Source: Cohnella sp. SGD-V74
GTDB taxonomy: Bacteria; Bacillota; Bacilli; Paenibacillales; Paenibacillaceae
NCBI RefSeq assembly: GCF_003001675.1
Contig: NZ_PVYW01000015.1
Span: forward strand, 124,001-188,000
Length of the DNA: 64,000 bases
Reading direction: 5' to 3'
Shown here: positions 32,863-42,445 of the stretch, piece after piece
How the letters are laid out: the number at the start of each line of letters is the position of its first letter
How positions within the stretch are numbered: position 1 is the stretch's first letter
Made by a program: the position numbers and the translations under genes
The notes under the pieces: generated by a model
What the model saw: the letters and a program-made list of their open reading frames with translations, nothing else
Databases searched by the model: none
Told to the model about the DNA's origin: nothing

Positions 32863-34134
32863 TTGTCCTACAACATATTAATTATTTACCGTAGTTTACA
32901 TTATCCTGTTCGCAACTCGATTAATGAACACTTGTATTCTTTTGAGAATTATACCAACCACCAAATCTATTACCTAAACGCATTGTTTGTATTAAAGATC
33001 CCTTGGTACTTAAAAAAAGTCAAATTCGATTTAATTATCTTCCATACAACTTTTCTTGGTGCCAGATGGAATTCACGGCGTTTTGAGAAACTAATGAGCA
33101 AATTGGTCTTTTTTAGTAAGTCTAGTGCGATAAAGGCTATCCTACCTCAGGATGAATTCGTATACACGGACTGCCTAAATGTTCTGATCAATCGTTTCAG
33201 TATCGATTTCATATTCACCGTCTCTCCTGTGTCCGAATGGAAAAAAATCTACAATAATGTAGATTTTGAAAACGTAAAGATTGAACAAGTGCTTACTGGA
33301 TATATTGACGACAAGACCGTCGATAAGGTTCATACTTTACAAAAGAAGATTCAAGAGAGAGAAGTCGATATCGGTTACAGGGCCTGGAGGGCACCCCCTT
33401 GGCTGGGTAAACATGGATTAACTAAAGTTAAGATTGGCGAAGTTTTCAAGCAAGTTTGCGATTCAAACGGACTTCACTCCGACATATCCAATGAGGAAAA
33501 GGACACAATTTACGGGGATAAGTGGTTAGAATTTTTATTAAAATGTAGGTTTACGATAGGTGTAGAAGGTGGAGCCAGTATCTTGGATCCTACTGGCGAC
33601 ATCAGAAAGAAGACTGAAGATTTTTTATTGAAAAACCCGAATGCAAGTTATTCGGAGTTAGAGGCGCATTGCTTCCCAGGTCTCGATGGAAATTTGAATT
33701 TATTTGCAATCTCGCCTAGACATTTGGAAGCATGTTTAACGAAGACATGTCAAGTGCTTCTTGAAGGTCACTACAATGATATCCTTAAACCAGGTTTACA
33801 TTTCGTTGAATTAAAAAGAGATTATAGCAATTTAGAAGAAGTTATAGGCATAATTAAAAATGGCAAGAAACGAAATGAAATCACTGAAAGAGCCTATTCC
33901 GACATTGTTCTAAGCGGCAAATACACATACAAGAGATTTGCTAATGAGATTGTTTGCAAGTGTCTGCATAACTCCATTTCGCTGCAGCATCAAGACGATC
34001 GTACTCGATCTTTTGTTGATAAAATGGGAAAAACATGTAACACTATCTCAGAGTACCTAATAAGAAAAATTGGAAGACCCCTATATTACTTGTGGCAGTT
34101 TTATAAAGCTTACATAAATATAGTACGGGCATAA
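32863..34134 (+). CDS. Putative GT-B glycosyltransferase, uncharacterised family (copy 2)
   Basis: A 423-residue relative of the 29641-31008 product: both contain QDE(Y/F), VLTGYI, DI(S/G)YR, a GVE(S/G)GASI(F/L)D(F/P)TG(E/D) block and ISPR(V/H)LEA in the same order. No exact family or donor can be assigned. The start is a TTG (32863-32865) with AGGGGATG upstream; no better ATG exists nearby. First gene of a five-gene plus-strand operon, divergent from the ABC transporter. Strongly AT-rich, like its neighbours. Confidence 0.7.
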   Translation: MSYNILIIYRSLHYPVRNSINEHLYSFENYTNHQIYYLNALFVLKIPWYLKKVKFDLIIFHTTFLGARWNSRRFEKLMSKLVFFSKSSAIKAILPQDEFVYTDCLNVLINRFSIDFIFTVSPVSEWKKIYNNVDFENVKIEQVLTGYIDDKTVDKVHTLQKKIQEREVDIGYRAWRAPPWLGKHGLTKVKIGEVFKQVCDSNGLHSDISNEEKDTIYGDKWLEFLLKCRFTIGVEGGASILDPTGDIRKKTEDFLLKNPNASYSELEAHCFPGLDGNLNLFAISPRHLEACLTKTCQVLLEGHYNDILKPGLHFVELKRDYSNLEEVIGIIKNGKKRNEITERAYSDIVLSGKYTYKRFANEIVCKCLHNSISLQHQDDRTRSFVDKMGKTCNTISEYLIRKIGRPLYYLWQFYKAYINIVRA

Positions 34135-34157
34135 ATTAATTTCGGAGGGAATTTATT

Positions 34158-35042
34158 ATGAAAATTTTGGCAATCGGTTCGGAAGGTAATATCGGGAAAG
34201 AATTAGTAAAACACCTTCGCAAACAAAACCATCATGTAATTGAGTGTGATATTATTCCGGGCTGGAGAACAGATTATTACCAAGCGGATATTAATATTGC
34301 AATTGATTTGATGGAAGTATTTATGAAAGAAAAACCCGATGTTGTTTATTTATTAGCTGCAATGGTTAGTCGTGTAACTTGCGAAGCTAGCAGCGGTTTA
34401 GCTGTAGAGACAAACCTTGTGGGCGTAAATAATGTCATCCAATTATGCAAAAAGTTTGACTCCAAGTTGGTTTATTTCTCAACTTCCGAAGTATATGGCA
34501 ATATTCAAGGATATTTGGACGAAGATACTACGGTACCTCAACCTAATAATCGATATGGTTTAACGAAATACCTCGGAGAAAAACTAGTGCAATATGAAGC
34601 ACTGAATAATGGATTAAAAGCGGTAGCTGTACGTCCCTTCATGTTTTACCATGAAGATGAGACGCGAGGAGATCATCGTTCGGCAATGATCCGGTTTATT
34701 GAAGGCTTGTCCAATCGCAAACAAATCGAAGTACATGTTGGTAGCGAAAGGGCTTGGTTCCATCTGGATGACGCTGTAAGAGCGCTTGAAAAAGTAATTT
34801 ATGTTGAACAATTCGAAATTATAAATATCGGGTCGGATGAGTTTGTTAAAACTGAAGACCTAGCAAAATTAGTTGCAACGGAACTGAACGTTAATCTGGA
34901 GGAATATGCGAATTTCATAGAATTGCCAAACAAGATGACGCTGATCAAAAGGCCAAAGTTGGATAAGATGAAAAACCTTTTGGGTGTAGTCCCGGAAGTG
35001 ACTTTGGCAGAGGGAATCAAGCGAGTCCTGTCGAAATTCTAG
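34158..35042 (+). CDS. NAD(P)-dependent sugar epimerase/reductase (SDR)
   Basis: A 294-residue extended SDR. ILAIGSEGNIGKELVKHL is the nucleotide-binding loop (GSEGNIG replacing GxxGxxG), YFSTSEVYG holds the catalytic Ser/Thr and NRYGLTKYLGEKL the Tyr/Lys pair. The substrate is unknown; context suggests a nucleotide sugar of the surface glycan. The ribosome-binding site CGGAGGG is 24 nt after the upstream gene; the next gene, asnB-like, begins 54 nt downstream. Confidence 0.86.
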   Translation: MKILAIGSEGNIGKELVKHLRKQNHHVIECDIIPGWRTDYYQADINIAIDLMEVFMKEKPDVVYLLAAMVSRVTCEASSGLAVETNLVGVNNVIQLCKKFDSKLVYFSTSEVYGNIQGYLDEDTTVPQPNNRYGLTKYLGEKLVQYEALNNGLKAVAVRPFMFYHEDETRGDHRSAMIRFIEGLSNRKQIEVHVGSERAWFHLDDAVRALEKVIYVEQFEIINIGSDEFVKTEDLAKLVATELNVNLEEYANFIELPNKMTLIKRPKLDKMKNLLGVVPEVTLAEGIKRVLSKF

Positions 35043-35096
35043 TCCTCCCATTAAAAGTCAAAGTGACAATTCTGATAAATGAGGTTAAATATAATC

Positions 35097-37013
35097 ATGT
35101 GCGGAATTGTTGGGATATACGATATTACCAGAAACCCAATAGACGAAAATAACTTAATTAAAATGAGAGATGTACTGACTCATCGGGGACCGAATGATTC
35201 CGGAATATATACGGATCATAATTTTGGATTAGGTTTCAGAAGATTAAGTATTATTGATCTAGAGAACGGCCATCAGCCTATGACAACGGTTGATGGCCGT
35301 TATACCATTGCATTTAACGGTGAAATTTATAACCATGTCGAATTAAGACATCGTCTTATTGCAGATGGACATACTTTTATTACGAAATCCGATACTGAAG
35401 TATTATTGCAGTTATTTTTACAAAAGGGTTCTGCATGCTTACAAGATCTGAACGGCATGTTTGCCTTTGCAGTTTGGGATTCCAAGACCAAGGAGTTATT
35501 TTTTGCAAGGGATCGCATCGGAATTAAACCCTTCTACTATTATTTTGATAACTCTCGTTTTATATTCGCATCCGAGATTAAAGCGATTATTGCCGATGCT
35601 TCTATTCCGCGGGAACCTAATTACGAGGCAATTTCGGATTATCTTCATTATATGTACATTCCGGATGAGAAGACTTTCTTTCATGGAATTAATAAACTTC
35701 TTCCAGGTCATTTTGGTACTCTTAATCTTCATAAAGGACTTACAATATCGGAATATTGGGACGTCGATTATACAATAAAGAATAAATCGGAAAAGGATTA
35801 CATTATTGAGTTAAAGAACCTTCTTACGGATTCAATAAGGTTGCAATTACGAAGTGACGTCCAAATTGGCTGTCACTTAAGCGGCGGCTTGGATTCCAGT
35901 ACAGTGAGCTGCTTGTCATCGAATCAAACAACCAATCACATGATGACGTTCACCGGGAAATTTAATGAGTCAAAATACTTTGATGAAACCAAATATGCTA
36001 AGATCGTTGCTAATTTTGCGAGTACGAATTATATCGAGGTTAGCCCGGAAGAAGGATATTATAGAACGGTTTTGCCGAGGTTAATATGGCATATGGACGA
36101 GCCTTGTGCCGGACCGGGCATGATACCGCAATTTTTGGTCAGTGAGAAAGCAAGTAACCATGTCCGTGTTATTTTGGGAGGACAAGGTGGAGATGAATTA
36201 TTCGGGGGTTATAACCGTTATTACGTCTCTTCCGGGCTAAAAAGTCAAAAATTAGCGCCCAAAATCATCTCTAGATTGAGAATACTGCGGAATAACATCA
36301 ATCAACACGGAATAAAAAGAACGATTCAAAAACTGAGAAATACATTGAAAAATCAAGTTTCAGTCCATTTAACTTTTAATGATATTTGGGCCCAAATCAA
36401 TACCCGCATCGATCGCACGCACCCCGTAATCTCGAACAAGTTCAAAGAGCGAATCGTCTCCTATGACAGTAAGCAAACTTTCCTTAAGTATATAAATAAA
36501 AAGCAGGATCTTAGTACTTTCAATAAGATGCTATATCATGATTTGAAGAGCTATTTGCCAGCTTTGCTGCACGTCGAGGATCGCACTAGTATGGCAGTCT
36601 CGCTTGAATCCAGGGTTCCGCTATTGGACCACAGAATTGTCGAGTTAGCCGCAACCATTCCATTGGATATTAAAGTAAAGCATGATGAACCAAAGTATAT
36701 CTTGAAGAAGGCTGTAAAGGGTATTATCCCCAAAGAGATTATAAGTAGAAAAGATAAAAAAGGTTTTCCTACGCCGATTGAATTTTGGATGAGAAACGAT
36801 AAAGAACTACTTGAGAACATTTTGCTTGATGAACGTTCAACGAAAAGAGGGCTTTTCAATCCGGAGGAATTAAAAAGATTGATTAATTCAGGTAATCAAC
36901 CTCTTTTGATATGGATGTTGTTAAATGTAGAATTATGGTTCCGAATTTTTATTGATAGTGATGTTGATTTTACGCCCAGTGACGGTAGTATAATGGAACT
37001 TTGCAACTTATAG
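35097..37013 (+). CDS. asnB: Asparagine synthase-like glutamine amidotransferase
   Basis: A 638-residue class II amidotransferase. The ATG at 35097 places Cys2 (MCGIVGIYD) as the N-terminal nucleophile, and THRGPNDSG and FNGEIYNHVELR complete the glutaminase domain. The synthetase domain has the PP-loop HLSGGLDSSTVS (about 262-273) and GGQGGDELFGGYNRYY. In polysaccharide loci such enzymes often amidate the carboxyl of uronic acids rather than aspartate, which is an inference here. Length and motifs are intact. It sits between an SDR gene and APS kinase. Confidence 0.9.
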   Translation: MCGIVGIYDITRNPIDENNLIKMRDVLTHRGPNDSGIYTDHNFGLGFRRLSIIDLENGHQPMTTVDGRYTIAFNGEIYNHVELRHRLIADGHTFITKSDTEVLLQLFLQKGSACLQDLNGMFAFAVWDSKTKELFFARDRIGIKPFYYYFDNSRFIFASEIKAIIADASIPREPNYEAISDYLHYMYIPDEKTFFHGINKLLPGHFGTLNLHKGLTISEYWDVDYTIKNKSEKDYIIELKNLLTDSIRLQLRSDVQIGCHLSGGLDSSTVSCLSSNQTTNHMMTFTGKFNESKYFDETKYAKIVANFASTNYIEVSPEEGYYRTVLPRLIWHMDEPCAGPGMIPQFLVSEKASNHVRVILGGQGGDELFGGYNRYYVSSGLKSQKLAPKIISRLRILRNNINQHGIKRTIQKLRNTLKNQVSVHLTFNDIWAQINTRIDRTHPVISNKFKERIVSYDSKQTFLKYINKKQDLSTFNKMLYHDLKSYLPALLHVEDRTSMAVSLESRVPLLDHRIVELAATIPLDIKVKHDEPKYILKKAVKGIIPKEIISRKDKKGFPTPIEFWMRNDKELLENILLDERSTKRGLFNPEELKRLINSGNQPLLIWMLLNVELWFRIFIDSDVDFTPSDGSIMELCNL

Positions 37014-37037
37014 ATTTACGTTTAATGATGGGGTGGT

Positions 37038-37637
37038 ATGGTGAGGTCAACAAATATTTCTTGGCATGAAGGGCAAATAACTAAAAAAAATCGCCAATCC
37101 ATAAAAGGGCATAAAAGTGCCGTGTTATGGTTCACCGGTTTATCCGGCGCCGGAAAATCTACCTTATCCGTTGCAGTTGAGGCTGCACTCTATCAAAGAG
37201 GTATTCACACTTATGTCTTGGATGGAGACAATGTACGTCATGGTATAAACAAAAATCTTGGATTCAGTCCCCAAGATCGTACAGAAAACATCCGCCGAAT
37301 AGGCGAAGTATCAAAGCTAATGGTTGATGCAGGTTTGATGACATTATCGGCATTCATTTCGCCATATCGAAAAGACCGCGAAATGGTAAGAATCAACTTT
37401 GAAGAAAATGAATTTATCGAGATTTACGTAAAATGCAGTATTCATGAGTGTGAAAATCGCGATCCTAAGGGTCTGTATAAAAAAGCCCGCGAGGGAATCA
37501 TTAAAGAGTTCACAGGGATAAGTGCTCCTTATGAAGAACCTATAAACCCGGAACTGACTATTGAAACGGATAGGTTAACTGTTGAAGAATCAGTAGAAAT
37601 CATTATCAATTATTTGGAAAGAACGAATATGGTTTAG
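37038..37637 (+). CDS. cysC: Adenylylsulfate (APS) kinase
   Basis: A 199-residue APS kinase making PAPS from APS and ATP. P-loop FTGLSGAGKSTLS (about 32-44), LDGDNVRHGINKNLGFSPQDRTENIRRIGEV, FISPYRKDRE and the NRDPKGLYKKAREGIIKEFTGISAPYEEP lid are all present. No ATP sulfurylase (sat) gene lies beside it. Instead a sulfotransferase gene follows by 49 nt, so PAPS is probably made for glycan sulfation rather than assimilation. Start ATG 37038. Confidence 0.95.
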   Translation: MVRSTNISWHEGQITKKNRQSIKGHKSAVLWFTGLSGAGKSTLSVAVEAALYQRGIHTYVLDGDNVRHGINKNLGFSPQDRTENIRRIGEVSKLMVDAGLMTLSAFISPYRKDREMVRINFEENEFIEIYVKCSIHECENRDPKGLYKKAREGIIKEFTGISAPYEEPINPELTIETDRLTVEESVEIIINYLERTNMV

Positions 37638-37686
37638 CCTAATCATTAAGGACAACAAACTCTCAAATCAGGAGTTGGTTTTTTCT

Positions 37687-38664
37687 ATGATACAAAGACT
37701 TTTCCACAAACTTGGTTTCACTTTAATTCGTAATGATAAATATAATAGCCTGTTTCTCGAGAAAGAGGAGATTTCAAATGAATTGTACCAGGCCCGCAAT
37801 AAACTTTCTGAATTAAATACGATTTACGAGTCGATTTCAGCACTTGCCGGAAGTAACTTCCCTATATATATCGGAGCGGATAAAAAAACCTATTTTAACT
37901 CCACTCATGTTGAATGGACCGATAAAGTATTAGTTCTTTCGATTCCCAAAGCCGGTACCTACATGATGGGAGAAATCTTAAAACGTTTAAGGTTTGAAGA
38001 TTCAGGGATCCACGCCGCAAAGTGGGGGTTTGCCGATTTACGATTTGATCATAAAAGCTATATTCTTAAAAACTTGGCGCAAAAAAACAAAGTAATTAAT
38101 TTGTTGGATTACATCCACTTGGTGAGAAGTGGCGAGTATGTGCTTTCCCACTTGCCTGCTGACCCGGAGGTGTTTTCTATCTCGTCCGGTTTTAAAAATA
38201 TTTTTCTAATTCGTGATATACGGGATTGTTTTGTATCATTCATGAGATATTCAGCCAAGAATGGTTTCGGATCCGCAATAGAAAAAGACTGGGGCTCATT
38301 AGATGACAAGCGTCGGCAGATGGAATTATTCGCAGAGTTTGACGGCAGTATTTTTTTTGACTTATCTAAACCGATGCTCGGGTGGCTTTATGAAAACGAT
38401 GTATTAACCGTTCGTTATGAAGATATCGTTGGCGATAACGGAGATTTCAAAAAAAAGCAAGCAATCGGGGAAATTGCGAAATTTACTACGGGAAATGGTT
38501 CTCTCTTGAATGCTGAGGATATCGAGGCGATTAAATCAACAGAAACCATTACCTCATCGGGCAAAAGAACGGAATGGAAGGCATATTGGAGTGAAAAAGT
38601 TGATGAGATTTTTAGAAGTCTAGGTGGACATGACTTAAATCAAACATTGGGCTATCATGATTAA
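37687..38664 (+). CDS. PAPS-dependent sulfotransferase
   Basis: A 325-residue sulfotransferase-domain protein. The 5'-phosphosulfate-binding loop is LSIPKAGTYMM (84-94) and the 3'-phosphate-binding motif is LIRDIRDCFVSFMRYS (174-189). A short N-terminal amphipathic/coiled region (about 20-50) precedes the domain, and no signal peptide or clear transmembrane anchor is seen, so it probably acts in the cytosol on a lipid-linked or nucleotide-linked sugar. The ATG at 37687 (AGGAG 13 nt upstream) is chosen over a TTG at 37675. Last gene of the plus-strand operon. Confidence 0.88.
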   Translation: MIQRLFHKLGFTLIRNDKYNSLFLEKEEISNELYQARNKLSELNTIYESISALAGSNFPIYIGADKKTYFNSTHVEWTDKVLVLSIPKAGTYMMGEILKRLRFEDSGIHAAKWGFADLRFDHKSYILKNLAQKNKVINLLDYIHLVRSGEYVLSHLPADPEVFSISSGFKNIFLIRDIRDCFVSFMRYSAKNGFGSAIEKDWGSLDDKRRQMELFAEFDGSIFFDLSKPMLGWLYENDVLTVRYEDIVGDNGDFKKKQAIGEIAKFTTGNGSLLNAEDIEAIKSTETITSSGKRTEWKAYWSEKVDEIFRSLGGHDLNQTLGYHD

Positions 38665-38775
38665 AATTTTAGCTACCTACAAACTTGTTATGAGCCACGA
38701 TTCTCCATTCGATCGAGCCGTGCCAAACCGAATGATTTATCTGACACTGACTCTCTCACTCCAGCACCGGCTATG

Positions 38776-38823
38776 AAAAAAACCACTATCATTGTCGGTC
38801 CGAATCACCTTCATTGATAGTGG
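38776..38823 (-). terminator. Intrinsic terminator of the wbp-like operon
   Basis: Perfect 9-bp arms (38783-38791 and 38815-38823) with a 23-nt loop, followed on the minus strand by seven T residues. Located 41 nt after the UDP-GlcNAc 2-epimerase-type gene. Confidence 0.8.
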
Positions 38824-38863
38824 CTGTTGATACTGATTTACCTCAGTAGACATAATTTAATCT

Positions 38864-39931
38864 TCACCAAAGCGTATGAATATTACTTACTATCTTTTGC
38901 GAGGCTCTCCCTTCACCGAATAGATTTGGGATATATGGACGATCAAATTCTTTTGATATGGCATGTGCAAGGTCCGGAGTGTCTGGAGGGAGTAATTGAT
39001 TCCATCCGCAATTAACCGTTTCAACCCACTCCGTCTCCGTCCTTAATGTATAACACGGAACCTGCAAGAAGTACGCTTCTTTTTGAACGCCTCCCGAATC
39101 TGTAATGATTCCTTTCGCATTCTTTTCCAAAAAAATCATTTCTAAATAAGATATAGGCTCTATTACACGAAGATTTGATGATTCCAGAATATCCCCCAAG
39201 CCGTATTCGATCATTTTTGCTCTTGTTCGAGGATGAAGCGGAAGGATAACGTCGACGTTCAAAGTTGATAATGCCAACAATATATTCTTCAACACATCCC
39301 TGTTGTCCGTATTTTCAGCTCGATGAATCGTCGATAAATAATACTGCTTCGATTTCAATCCAAAATCCTGGACTTTATAGTGTTGTTGCGCCAGTTCGAT
39401 ATTGTAGATCATCGCATCATACATCACATCGCCCACTTGATAAACTCCATCCACAATCCCTTCCTTGGAAAGGTTAGACACCGCGGTATCCGTAGGAGCG
39501 AAAAGTAACGTTGATATATGATCCGTCAGAACACGATTGGTTTCTTCTGGCATTTTTTTGTTATAACTTCTAAGTCCGGCTTCCACGTGAATGATTGGAA
39601 TATGCATCTTAGACGCTGCAAGCGCCCCAGCAAGCGTTGAATTCGTATCGCCATATACTAAGACCGCCTCCGGCTTTTCATCGTTTAGCAGGGATTCGAT
39701 CTTCTGCAGCATTTGCCCAGTTTGTTTTCCGTGAGTAGCCGAGCCTACGCCCAAATTGTAATCCGGCAATGGGATGTTTAATTGCTGAAAAAAAACATCT
39801 GCCATATTCGAATCATAGTGTTGACCTGTATTTATGATTATTTCATGATATTCCTGTCTTAATACTCGTGAGACGGGCGCAACTTTAATAAATTGAGGAC
39901 GAGCTCCGACTACTGTAACGATTTTCTTCAT
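38864..39931 (-). CDS. UDP-N-acetylglucosamine 2-epimerase family enzyme (WecB/WbpI-type)
   Basis: A 355-residue non-hydrolysing UDP-GlcNAc 2-epimerase. KIVTVVGARPQFIKVAPVSR at the N-terminus, NTGQHYDSNMADVFF, HVEAGLRSYNKKMPEETNR and TDSGGVQKEAYFLQVPC are family signatures. Because it is the last gene of an operon with WbpA-, WbpE- and WbpB-like proteins, its substrate may be UDP-GlcNAc(3NAc)A (WbpI activity, giving the mannuronic form). Plain UDP-GlcNAc to UDP-ManNAc (WecB/MnaA) is the alternative. Confidence 0.92.
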   Translation of the reverse strand: MKKIVTVVGARPQFIKVAPVSRVLRQEYHEIIINTGQHYDSNMADVFFQQLNIPLPDYNLGVGSATHGKQTGQMLQKIESLLNDEKPEAVLVYGDTNSTLAGALAASKMHIPIIHVEAGLRSYNKKMPEETNRVLTDHISTLLFAPTDTAVSNLSKEGIVDGVYQVGDVMYDAMIYNIELAQQHYKVQDFGLKSKQYYLSTIHRAENTDNRDVLKNILLALSTLNVDVILPLHPRTRAKMIEYGLGDILESSNLRVIEPISYLEMIFLEKNAKGIITDSGGVQKEAYFLQVPCYTLRTETEWVETVNCGWNQLLPPDTPDLAHAISKEFDRPYIPNLFGEGRASQKIVSNIHTLW

Positions 39932-39943
39932 GTCAATTCCTTT

Positions 39944-41293
39944 CTACAGACGGAAATAGTTGTCGGTACCAGGTGATAAGTTCTTCATCGCATTTCGTGT
40001 GTCTAGAATCTTTTTTGAATTGCGCAATATCGACTCATAATCCACATTGGAGTGATCTGTTGTAATAAGCGTTAGGTCTGCAGAAGCATAATCTTCGAAG
40101 ACCCTACTTACTGTCTCGTAAACTTTATTGTTATGCTTAAAGCTCTTCACATACGGATCAAAGACAACGAATTCCGCACCTTTGCGCTCAAGAAGTTCTA
40201 TGATCTTCAGTACGGGGGATTCTCGATAATCATCAATATCCTTCTTATACGCCACCCCAACGATAATTATCTTCGAACCATTTACGGATTTTTTATCCAT
40301 ATTGAGAATATGGCTTACTTTCTCAACCACATACTCCGGCATTGCATTGTTAATTTCCCCAGATAGCTCGATCAGCCTTGTATGGTAATTATATTCGCGT
40401 GCTTTCCATGTTAAGTAAAACGGATCGATCGGGATACAATGCCCCCCAAGTCCCGGACCCGGATAAAAAGCCATGAAGCCGTAAGGCTTCGTTTTAGCAG
40501 CATCGATTACTTCCCATACATCGATTCCCATCCGGTTACACAGGATCGCCATCTCGTTCGCCAGAGCGATATTGATATGTCGGAACGTGTTCTCGTAGAT
40601 TTTCTCCATCTCCGCAACGGCAGGGCTTGAAACCTTATGAATGGCGCCTTCAAGCACCGCGCCGTACATTGCCGCTGCGACATCCGTACAGAGCTTTGTA
40701 ATGCCTCCGACGACTTTAGGCGTATTTTTCGTATTAAAGTGCTTATTACCCGGATCTACGCGTTCAGGAGAGTACGCCAAGAAGAAATCCACACCGCACT
40801 TCAGCCCTGAATTCTCGAGGATAGGCTTAACGATCTCTTCAGTGGTTCCCGGATAAGTTGTGCTTTCCAGAACCACGAGCATACCCGGCTTGAGATGCTT
40901 CATGATCGCTTCCGTGGACGACTCGACATAGCTCGTATCAGGTTGCTGGTAGCCATCTAACGGCGTTGGTACGCAGATAGCAACTGCGTCTACCTCGTTA
41001 ATGAAGGAGTAATCCGTCGTCGCCTTCAGCATCTGGTCGTTTATGATCGACTGCAGTTCAGAATCTACCACGTCTCCGATATAGTTAACGCCTTGATTCA
41101 CCATATCTACCCGACTGGATTGCACGTCGAATCCGACAACTCGGAACCCTGCTTTCGCTTTTTCTACCGCTAGCGGCAGACCCACATAGCCCAGTCCAAC
41201 TACGCCGATCACTGCCGTTTTGTTCTCTAGCTTCGCCATTAATTGGTTGGCCAAAGAAATGATCCGTTGTTCTTCAGTCGAAACTGCGCTCAT
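39944..41293 (-). CDS. UDP-GlcNAc-type 6-dehydrogenase (WbpA/WecC-like)
   Basis: A 449-residue UDP-sugar dehydrogenase. NAD-binding GVVGLGYVGLPLAVEKAKAGF (about 30-50), VPTPLDGYQQPDTSYV, STTYPGTTEEIV and the catalytic cysteine in GPGLGGHCIPIDPFYLTWKA (about 267-286) are present. It oxidises C6 of a UDP-hexosamine to the uronic acid. It resembles WbpA in context: a WbpE-like aminotransferase overlaps it by 4 nt and a WbpB-like oxidase is upstream. Confidence 0.93.
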   Translation of the reverse strand: MSAVSTEEQRIISLANQLMAKLENKTAVIGVVGLGYVGLPLAVEKAKAGFRVVGFDVQSSRVDMVNQGVNYIGDVVDSELQSIINDQMLKATTDYSFINEVDAVAICVPTPLDGYQQPDTSYVESSTEAIMKHLKPGMLVVLESTTYPGTTEEIVKPILENSGLKCGVDFFLAYSPERVDPGNKHFNTKNTPKVVGGITKLCTDVAAAMYGAVLEGAIHKVSSPAVAEMEKIYENTFRHINIALANEMAILCNRMGIDVWEVIDAAKTKPYGFMAFYPGPGLGGHCIPIDPFYLTWKAREYNYHTRLIELSGEINNAMPEYVVEKVSHILNMDKKSVNGSKIIIVGVAYKKDIDDYRESPVLKIIELLERKGAEFVVFDPYVKSFKHNNKVYETVSRVFEDYASADLTLITTDHSNVDYESILRNSKKILDTRNAMKNLSPGTDNYFRL

Positions 41294-42405
41294 GATTTCA
41301 CCTTCTTATTAAAAAAGTCCCGAACAGTATCTATGACGTATTGCTGCTCTTCCTCAGTCATTTCTGGATATAGAGGCAGCGCCATCGTTCGGTTAGACGC
41401 TTCTTCCGCTTCCTTCAGGCTTCCTTCTTCGTAGCCAAGCTCTAAGTAAACATTTTGCCTATGTAGCGGGACCGGATAGTAGATTCCTGAAGCAACCCCG
41501 TTTTTCTCCAAATGGCTGATAAGTTCGTTCCGGAATTCGGTTTGAATAATATAAAGGTGATAAACGTGCTTCCGGTCCTCCGCGGCATATGGACATGTGA
41601 TCGGCAGATCGCGGAAAGCTTCGTTATACTTCAGCGAAAGCTCTTTCCGTTTCGCATTCCACCCATCGAGATACTTTAACTTCACGGAAAGCATGGCTGC
41701 TTGCAACGGATCCAGACGGCTGTTGTAGCCGATCATAGAATGATAGTACTTCGGATTGCTTCCATGCGCACGCAGAATCCGCAGCCGACTCATCAATTGT
41801 TCATTATTCGTAACAATAATGCCCCCATCGCCGTATCCTCCCAAGTTTTTGGTAGGGAAGAACGAGAAGCAACCGGCAGCGCCCATCGAACCGATCGGAC
41901 GGCCTTTATACTGTGATCCGATCGCTTGGCAAGCGTCTTCCACGACATGTAGGCTATGCTTGCTCGCTATTGACAGAATCTCATCCATGTTTGCTGGCTG
42001 CCCGAAAATATGTACAGGAATAATCGCCTTCGTTTTCGCCGTAATGGCTTGCTCAATCTTCGAAACGTCCAGATTATAAGTTTTCGGATCAATGTCGATG
42101 AAGACTGGAGTTGCTCCCATCTGCGAGACCACTTCCGCCGTCGCAAAAAAAGTAAACGGCGTCGTAATAACCTCATCGCCAGGACCGATCCCCAACGCAT
42201 CCAAAGTAAGCAACAAGGCATCCGTTCCATTCGCAACGCCAATTGCATATTTTGTTCCACAATATTCGGCTATTTCATTTTCAAATCGTTGTACATCGGG
42301 ACCGAGAATGTAGCTTCCACTGTCCAGCACACCCAATGCAGCAGTGTGAATTTCCGTTTTTATACTTTCGTATTGCTTCTTCAAGTCTATTAATTGAATG
42401 TTCAT
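41290..42405 (-). CDS. PLP-dependent nucleotide-sugar aminotransferase (WbpE/DegT family)
   Basis: A 371-residue DegT/DnrJ/EryC1 aminotransferase. The Schiff-base lysine is in CFSFFPTKNLGGYGDGG, VEDACQAIGSQYKGR lies before it, and GTKYAIGVANGTDALLL marks the N-terminal cofactor region. In the Wbp pathway WbpE converts the 3-keto UDP-GlcNAcA to the 3-amino sugar. Its stop overlaps the start of the dehydrogenase gene (ATGA). The start at 42405 gives the family-typical MNIQLIDLKKQY; 42414 is also possible. Confidence 0.93.
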   Translation of the reverse strand: MNIQLIDLKKQYESIKTEIHTAALGVLDSGSYILGPDVQRFENEIAEYCGTKYAIGVANGTDALLLTLDALGIGPGDEVITTPFTFFATAEVVSQMGATPVFIDIDPKTYNLDVSKIEQAITAKTKAIIPVHIFGQPANMDEILSIASKHSLHVVEDACQAIGSQYKGRPIGSMGAAGCFSFFPTKNLGGYGDGGIIVTNNEQLMSRLRILRAHGSNPKYYHSMIGYNSRLDPLQAAMLSVKLKYLDGWNAKRKELSLKYNEAFRDLPITCPYAAEDRKHVYHLYIIQTEFRNELISHLEKNGVASGIYYPVPLHRQNVYLELGYEEGSLKEAEEASNRTMALPLYPEMTEEEQQYVIDTVRDFFNKKVKS

Positions 42406-42445
42406 CTCGATCATTTTCTCCTATACAATTTGTGATTGATTTTAT

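Noticed and set aside
38665..38863. Possible plus-strand terminator after the sulfotransferase gene
   Set aside because: The only hairpin (38783-38823) has its T run on the minus-strand side; on the plus strand it is followed by mixed sequence.
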